A stretch of 64,000 nt of DNA from Acidobacteriota bacterium (GTDB lineage: Bacteria; Actinomycetota; Acidimicrobiia; Acidimicrobiales; Microtrichaceae): NCBI GenBank assembly GCA_003577145.1, contig QEUP01000010.1:1-64000 (forward strand), given 5' to 3'. Below are positions 59,634 to 64,000 of this stretch, in pieces (the stretch's first letter is position 1; every line of letters starts with the position of its first letter). The translations under genes were made by a program, and so were the position numbers. Below the pieces are notes generated by a model, which was given only the letters and a program-made list of their open reading frames with translations, had not been told where the DNA came from and searched no databases.

Positions 59634-60374
59634 ATGTCCGAACGCACTCGCCAGCCGCGAACCATCCATGCACTCGCCGCCTGCGTGCTCGTGTGCAGCT
59701 TGATCTTCGGTACCGTCACCGCTGTCTCAGCCCAGGGCGACACGACGACTACCACAACCAGCACGACGACCAGTTCCACTACTTCGACAACCGAGGCACC
59801 CACCACCACCGAGGCACCCACCACCACCGAGGTGCCCCCGACCACAGAGGCGCCCACCACCACAGCCACCACACAGCCCGAAGAAGACGGCGAGAAGATC
59901 GACTGGGGGAAGACAGCCCTGATCATCGGCGCAATCGCGCTGGGTGTCGTCATCTTGTTGATCATCATCGGCGCGATCGTGCGGTCCAGCAGATCCCATC
60001 AGCGAATCGAGGCCGCTTGGGAACAGAACACGCGTGCCGCCTACGAGGAAGCCGCGTGGGCCCACGACGCCCTGGCCCCAGCCCAGACAACCGCTGCCGA
60101 CGCGCAGAACAAGCTGGCCGAGGCCGAACGTCGTGTCAACAACCTCACAGCCCGACTCGGACGCCTCTCGGTTGAGTCCACCCACAAGCAGGCGGGGCAG
60201 GCTGTCGACAACGTCCGCTCATCGGTCACGACAGTGCTCAACTCGTACCGTGAGTATGCCAACCTCCAGATGCAAGGTGCCGCGCCCGGCGATGCTGCCG
60301 GGGCTGCCAGCACCTTGGATCTGCGCCGCAACGAACTGGAGCAGGCTCTCGAGGTGCTACGCCGGTACGTGTGA
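59634..60374 (+). CDS. secreted Thr-rich, single-span coiled-coil protein
   Basis: 246 residues. Signal peptide with ALAACVLVCSLIFGTVTAVSA, cleaved near SAQG. A Thr/Glu/Pro-rich linker follows (35-83) with several TTTEAP-type units, likely disordered and possibly glycosylated. Then one membrane helix (about 92-114: LIIGAIALGVVILLIIIGAI) and a helical region (about 120-246) with heptad-like AEAERRVNNLTARLGRL. The linker coding DNA is itself repetitive. No family known. Leaderless promoter at 59621. Confidence 0.75.
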   Translation: MSERTRQPRTIHALAACVLVCSLIFGTVTAVSAQGDTTTTTTSTTTSSTTSTTEAPTTTEAPTTTEVPPTTEAPTTTATTQPEEDGEKIDWGKTALIIGAIALGVVILLIIIGAIVRSSRSHQRIEAAWEQNTRAAYEEAAWAHDALAPAQTTAADAQNKLAEAERRVNNLTARLGRLSVESTHKQAGQAVDNVRSSVTTVLNSYREYANLQMQGAAPGDAAGAASTLDLRRNELEQALEVLRRYV

Positions 60375-60444
60375 CCAGCAGCCGAGATGTGCGACGGGAC
60401 CGGTTCGCCGCCCCATCGCGTTCGAGCCTGGCCGAGTGCCAGGC

Positions 60445-60591
60445 TCAGTCGTTGGCCGCAACCTCCTCGTCGGCCCCGGCTTCGGCCTCCTCGGCTGCCC
60501 GCCTCTTCTTCTTGCGGCGTCGCCGCCAGAACAGCAGTCCACCTAGTGCGGCGATTGCCCCGGCAATGAGGCCCTTGTTGGCATCAGCCAT
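60445..60591 (-). CDS. small membrane protein, 48 residues
   Basis: 48 codons, below the usual reporting size. MADANKGLIAGAIAALGGL, then LFWRRRRKKKRRAAEEAEAG: one hydrophobic Gly/Ala helix, a strongly basic stop-transfer cluster, and an acidic tail ending AANDstop. AAGGAGATCCC is an ideal ribosome site, and a TAGCGT -10 lies at 60625-60630. Likely a real, highly expressed small protein of unknown role, placed between the Thr-rich protein and the thiolase operon. Confidence 0.7.
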   Translation of the reverse strand: MADANKGLIAGAIAALGGLLFWRRRRKKKRRAAEEAEAGADEEVAAND

Positions 60592-60624
60592 GGGATCTCC
60601 TTCTGATCCGACCCAGAGAACGAC

Positions 60625-60637
60625 ACGCTAGCGCGTG
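60625..60637 (-). promoter_or_regulatory. promoter of the 48-residue protein, with inverted repeat
   Basis: GCGCTAGCGT on the minus strand contains TAGCGT (60625-60630). It is inside CACGC-TAGC-GCGTG (60624-60637), a self-complementary element. Predicted leader is about 27 nt with a ribosome site. The rest of 60592-60753 holds no gene. Confidence 0.4.
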
Positions 60638-60753
60638 AAGGCCCCGCCCAGCCCACGGCACTGGCCTCAGGTGGGTCCTGGGCCTTCTGGCCGGGCCCCA
60701 AACGGCTCCGCGGGACACCTCGCGTCGAACCCGCGCCCAGGTCTCGTCTGGCG

Positions 60754-61944
60754 TCAGCCCAGCTCGGGGCCGAGAATCGACACGAAGCTCACCATCTCGC
60801 CCGGATAACCGCCGAGGTTGTGCACGAGTCCGAGCTTCTTGTCGGTGGTTATCCGCCGCTCCGGTGGCGCTTCGCCACGCAACTGCAGCCAGTTCTCGTA
60901 GTGCATGCGCAACCCCGATGCGCCGATCGGGTGGCCGAAGCTCTTGAGGCCTCCGTCGGGGTTGACCGGTAGCTCTCCCTCGAGATCGAAGGTCCCGGAG
61001 ACGATCTCCTTCCAGCCCATCCCTCGCTCGGCGAACCCGAGGTCCTCGGTGAGTATCAGCTCGGTCGGAGTGAAGCAGTCGTGCACCTCGGCCATGGCGA
61101 TCTGCTTGCGGGGATCGGTGACACCGGCCTGGGAGTAGGCGTCCCGAGCGCAGCTCACGACCTCGGGGAAGGTCGTGTAGTCGTAGTCCGGATCGAGGTT
61201 CCCGGCCCCTGTGCCGGCCACGAACGACAACGCTTTGATGTAGAGCGGCTTGTCGGTGTAGCGCGCCGCGTCCTCGGCCCGCACGACGATGGCGGCAGCC
61301 GCGCCGTCGCCGACACCGGCGCAATCGAAGACCCCGAGCGGGCCGGCTATCAGCGGTGCCTGGCAGATGACCTCCTTGGCGACTTCCTTGCGGAACTGCG
61401 CCAAGGGATTCCGTGCGCCGTTGTGATGGTTCTTCCACGAGATCCGCGCGAGGCAGTCCTTCAGCTCGTCGGGGTCGATGCCGTACTTCTTGGCGTAGGC
61501 GGGAACGATCAGGCTGTACATCGCCGCGGCCGTGAGGCTGCGGCCAGTGCCGTCGTTGGGTGGCCACGAAGGCGGCAGACCCTGGTAGCCGCTGTCCTTG
61601 ACCTTCTCGCCGCCTACCGCCATGGCCACGTCGTAGGCACCGCTGGCGACCGCGTAGGCGGCCTGGCGCAGCGCCTCGGAGCCGGTGGCGCAGAAGTTCT
61701 CCACGCGGGTCACCGGCTTGTTGTCGAGCTTGAGGGGACGGGCCAGGGTCATGCCGCTGACGCCCGAGGCCGCTACCCCGAGCCAGTAGGCATCGACGTC
61801 GGCCTTGGCGATGCCCGCCGACTCGTAGCACAGGTTCGACGCCTCGAGCAGCAGGTCGTCGAGGCTCTTGTCGAAGTGCTCACCAAATGGCAGGCAGGAC
61901 ATCCCGACGATTGCGACCTCATCCTTTATTCCGTGCGAGCTCAC
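60754..61944 (-). CDS. thiolase, SCP-x/lipid-transfer type acetyl-CoA acetyltransferase
   Basis: 396 residues. VENFCATGSEALRQAAYAV carries the nucleophilic Cys with the NxCATGSEA context of the SCP-x/Ltp thiolases. AEVHDCFTPTELILTEDLG and VNPDGGLKSFGHPIGASGLRM hold the other active-site residues (the GHPxGASG His, and the HDCF block). It cleaves or condenses acyl-CoAs, with bulky chains such as sterol side chains in relatives. Lies 13 bases after the HMG-CoA-synthase-like gene on the same strand, so the two form an operon. Confidence 0.9.
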   Translation of the reverse strand: MSSHGIKDEVAIVGMSCLPFGEHFDKSLDDLLLEASNLCYESAGIAKADVDAYWLGVAASGVSGMTLARPLKLDNKPVTRVENFCATGSEALRQAAYAVASGAYDVAMAVGGEKVKDSGYQGLPPSWPPNDGTGRSLTAAAMYSLIVPAYAKKYGIDPDELKDCLARISWKNHHNGARNPLAQFRKEVAKEVICQAPLIAGPLGVFDCAGVGDGAAAAIVVRAEDAARYTDKPLYIKALSFVAGTGAGNLDPDYDYTTFPEVVSCARDAYSQAGVTDPRKQIAMAEVHDCFTPTELILTEDLGFAERGMGWKEIVSGTFDLEGELPVNPDGGLKSFGHPIGASGLRMHYENWLQLRGEAPPERRITTDKKLGLVHNLGGYPGEMVSFVSILGPELG

Positions 61945-61957
61945 CTACATCGCCCCC

Positions 61958-63415
61958 TCAGCTCTGGCACTCGGTATCCCTGATCGGGTGAGCATCCTCC
62001 ACACCCCTCATGGGGCGGGCCTTCCAGAAGTAGTTGTGTATGCCGTCGGAGGTGTAGAGGCGGCGGAAGGTCATCTCGACCCGGTCGCCGAGTCGGACCT
62101 CGTCCGCCTCCACGTCGGTCAGCTCGATCGGCACACGGCCGCCTCCGTCGAAGTCGATCACCGCGGCCACGATGGGCGGGCTCTCCGAGTACGAAACCCG
62201 ATCGACCGTGAAGGTGGCCACGGTGGCCGGCGTGTCCGCCATGGGCGCCGGGTCCATGTCGTCCTGGCGGTCGCCTTTCATGGCAACACGCGCCGGCGGT
62301 AGGTGAAGCAGGCCACTGGAGCGGTCACGAGAGCCGACGAAGGCGAACTTCCAGTCGACCGAGCGGCCGGCTGCCGAGCCGGAAGGCCGGTCGGGCTCAG
62401 GCCGGCGAGGCGGCTCGACCCGCAGGTAGCCGCGCCAGCTCAAGAACTTCCCGTAGGAGATGTCACCACCGGACGCAAGCTGCTGCTCGATCGGGCGGGC
62501 GGGCGCGAACGCGTCGACGGCGTCGGTGGTACGGAAGAGCACGACGTCAGCACCGTCGGCGAGGACGACGAGGGCAACCACCTCCGCCGGCGATGCCTTG
62601 TCGAGTGCCGACGCCAACAGCAGCCCGGGGTGAGCCGTTCCCGTGTTGCCGACCGTGGCCGACAGGTCGTCCACGAGCTTGTCGTTGTCGATGCCTAGGC
62701 GGCGTGCAGCAGTTCGCACGGCGCGGGCGTGCACGCCCGTCAAGATGACGGCATCGATGTCCTCGGGACCCAGTTCCGCCTGCTTGAGAGCCCCGTTCCA
62801 TGCCTGTTCGGCGAGCGGGAGGTACTTGGTCTCACCGAATCGTTCCTCCCACACCTTCGAGCGGTTCTCACCGGGAAGCCGCCACCGGTCGAGGAACTCC
62901 TCGGTGGCCGAGCCGGCCCCGAGGAACTCGGCGATCACCGGACCGTCGGCGTCACCGTCGTCGCCGACCAGGAAGGCGGCAGCGCCGTCCCCGCCGGCGC
63001 TCTCGTCGGCCCCGGTCGGCAGGCCGTTGCGGAGATCGGACGTGACGACGAGCGTCTCTTCGGTACCGCTGAGCGCGGCACGCAGGGCGCCCACGCCGCA
63101 CCTCACCGCCGCGCCCGTGTCCATGGCGGCGACATCGGTGTCGAGGCGCAATACGGCGTGTATCGCCGTGGCGTTGGTCTTCTCGAGGTAGGCAGGCTCG
63201 GCGGTGGCGAACCAGAGCGAAGCGGGGTGGATCTCGTGCCCGAGCGAGCGCACCACGAGGCGCGCCGCCTCGGCCCCCATGGTGGTGGTGTCCTCGTCAT
63301 ATGACGCAACTGCCCGGGTCCCTCTGCCACCACCGGATCCGAGCAGCTCCGCGACAGCCGATCGGTCCAGCCGGTGATAGGGCACGTAGCCGGCGTAGCT
63401 GATGATCCCTCGCAT
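61958..63415 (-). CDS. HMG-CoA-synthase/KAS III-like protein fused to a DUF35 OB-fold
   Basis: 485 residues from ATG at 63415, which has GGAGGGGGACGG just upstream. The N-terminal three quarters is thiolase-fold: GIISYAGYVPYHRLDRSAVA, ATNAxxIHAVLR-like helix, DTGAAVRCGVGALRAAL with the expected Cys, VGNTGTAHPGLLLASALDKA. The last 130 residues look like an acyl-CoA-associated DUF35 OB-fold (VTVATFTVDRVSYSESPPIV, AAVIDFDGGGRVPIELTDVE, LGDRVEMTFRRLYTSDGIHN). These two parts are usually separate genes beside a thiolase; here fused. The zinc-ribbon Cys of DUF35 proteins are not seen. Confidence 0.82.
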   Translation of the reverse strand: MRGIISYAGYVPYHRLDRSAVAELLGSGGGRGTRAVASYDEDTTTMGAEAARLVVRSLGHEIHPASLWFATAEPAYLEKTNATAIHAVLRLDTDVAAMDTGAAVRCGVGALRAALSGTEETLVVTSDLRNGLPTGADESAGGDGAAAFLVGDDGDADGPVIAEFLGAGSATEEFLDRWRLPGENRSKVWEERFGETKYLPLAEQAWNGALKQAELGPEDIDAVILTGVHARAVRTAARRLGIDNDKLVDDLSATVGNTGTAHPGLLLASALDKASPAEVVALVVLADGADVVLFRTTDAVDAFAPARPIEQQLASGGDISYGKFLSWRGYLRVEPPRRPEPDRPSGSAAGRSVDWKFAFVGSRDRSSGLLHLPPARVAMKGDRQDDMDPAPMADTPATVATFTVDRVSYSESPPIVAAVIDFDGGGRVPIELTDVEADEVRLGDRVEMTFRRLYTSDGIHNYFWKARPMRGVEDAHPIRDTECQS

Positions 63416-63504
63416 CCGTCCCCCTCCGCTCGGCTCGGAGATGGGCATTGTACTCCTCGCACTCGACTCAGCTGTTGGCCGGCCAGGCGCCGGAGCCCTG
63501 AAGG

Positions 63505-63535
63505 CCGGGCATCTCGTCCGGGGAGAGATGCCCGG
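63505..63535. other. hairpin in the divergent intergenic region
   Basis: CCGGGCATCTC and GAGATGCCCGG (63505-63515, 63525-63535) are perfect 11-base arms with a 9-base loop, between two divergent genes. It is upstream of both genes and lacks a T-run, so a terminator makes little sense; an operator or leader structure is more likely. Confidence 0.4.
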
Positions 63536-63616
63536 TTGCGCCTGCGGGATCAGGGTTGGCCAGGCGGATGTGGCGCGGGTGGACTGCCACGCCCTTCGGC
63601 CATATCATCGGACTAG

Positions 63617-63635
63617 TTCTGACGGTCCGTCAGAA
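63617..63635. promoter_or_regulatory. perfect 19-bp operator palindrome
   Basis: TTCTGACGGTCCGTCAGAA is a perfect inverted repeat with 9-base arms and a single central T, 65 bases before the acyl-CoA dehydrogenase ATG. This fits TetR-family operators found before lipid-degradation genes. It lies in the divergent region shared with the HMG-CoA-synthase-like operon. Confidence 0.65.
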
Positions 63636-63699
63636 ATGCAGTCCGGTGGCGCCGGCTTGATGAGCAGGTGCCTCAGGGCCGACCGGAAGGGATCGGGGC

Positions 63700-64000
63700 A
63701 TGGACTTCGAGTTCTCCCAGGAGCAGCTCGACTTCGAGAAGGCTGTGGAGGCCTTCCTCGACGAGCATGACGACCCCGACGTCTTCGACGTGACCCGGGA
63801 GAACATGGCGCAGATCGTCGACACCCCCAAACGCCGGGAGTTCATGGCGGCGGTGGGAGCCAAGGGATGGCTGGGCCTCACCTGGCCGGCGGAGCTCGGC
63901 GGCGGCGACGGCGAGGGGGTGTACGAATACCTCCTCAACGAGCGGCTGGCGGCCCGGGGCGGGCCCCAGATCGGCAAGGGCGTCGGGATCATCGGCAAGA
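63700..64000 (+). CDS. acyl-CoA dehydrogenase, N-terminal part (runs off window)
   Basis: About 100 codons present. MDFEFSQEQLDFEKAVEAFL and GAKGWLGLTWPAELGGGDGE are the N-terminal helices and the WP-xx-GG motif of the acyl-CoA dehydrogenases. GPQIGKGVGIIG near the edge precedes the FAD-binding core. ATG at 63700 follows GGAAGGGATCGGGGC. Divergent from the thiolase-fold operon, with a TetR-type palindrome between, so the two sides probably form one regulated catabolic unit. Confidence 0.9.
   Translation, partial: MDFEFSQEQLDFEKAVEAFLDEHDDPDVFDVTRENMAQIVDTPKRREFMAAVGAKGWLGLTWPAELGGGDGEGVYEYLLNERLAARGGPQIGKGVGIIGK

Noticed and set aside
59740-59880. CRISPR-like array
   Set aside because: The repeats are in-frame Thr/Glu/Pro codons of a secreted protein linker, not spacer-separated repeats.
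61970-61990. Fifth copy of the GATCAGGG promoter module
   Set aside because: GATCAGGGATACCG is inside the 3' end of the upstream gene and lacks the TANNNT pattern and GTGAAC part.

Overview
The window is high-GC, densely coded actinobacterial chromosome. Its F420-type LLM oxidoreductase, acyl-CoA dehydrogenases, SCP-x-like thiolases, actinobacterial-type valyl-tRNA synthetase, DevR/DevS-like two-component pair and many apparently leaderless TANNNT promoters fit a lineage such as Acidimicrobiia, with lipid-degrading metabolism. The class-level placement is inference from gene content. I see no rRNA or tRNA gene, CRISPR array or intact insertion sequence.

Layout. 1-3768 is a decaying left flank: the tail of an IS630-type transposase, a frameshifted hydantoinase A relic, a BNR-repeat lipoprotein, a second copy of the 3' end of the neighbouring acyl-CoA dehydrogenase gene, a DUF6308 gene cut by an in-frame TAG, and an orphan C-terminal fragment. 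3769-12359 is housekeeping: acyl-CoA dehydrogenase, MFS exporter, GGDEF cyclase, TylF-type methyltransferase, ValRS and an MscS channel. 12563-15637 is a four-gene molybdate operon (HTH-TOBE regulator, modA, modB, modC) joined by ATGA overlaps. 15823-25805 holds an esterase, an unknown protein, an LLM oxidoreductase, a large GGDEF-EAL sensor protein behind a structured leader, a PGPGW protein, an AqpZ-like aquaporin, and a UbiB-type kinase divergent from a TetR regulator.

25806-32430 resembles the mycobacterial DosR (dormancy/hypoxia) regulon: a DevS-type kinase and DevR-type regulator, two universal stress proteins, an Rv2004c-like APH/P-loop kinase co-directional with one of them, and two unknown proteins downstream of several DosR-box-like palindromes, two of which sit in a 48-bp promoter-sized duplication. 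32667-46846 includes glnE and, about 10 kb away, its expected target glnA with the adenylylatable Tyr, plus a GNAT protein, a polytopic membrane protein, a second UbiB kinase and an ankyrin-repeat lipoprotein. Between them, 42898-45142 is a compact three-gene overlapping cassette (TIGR04255-like protein, HTH protein, HDC-motif protein) behind a palindrome. It is the best candidate in the window for an uncharacterised system.

46981-64000 returns to oxidoreductases (GFO/IDH/MocA, MsrA, three SDRs, Zn-ADH), two thiolase-type genes, an HMG-CoA-synthase-like/DUF35 fusion, an HD hydrolase, a DUF2207 protein, a UPF0104 membrane protein, a CBS-pair protein and small membrane proteins. It ends in a truncated acyl-CoA dehydrogenase gene behind a perfect 19-bp palindrome. 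At least eight genes appear to have leaderless promoters (TANNNT 6-8 nt before the start codon), several with the extended form GGGCTANCNT. This recurrent signal was used to choose starts.
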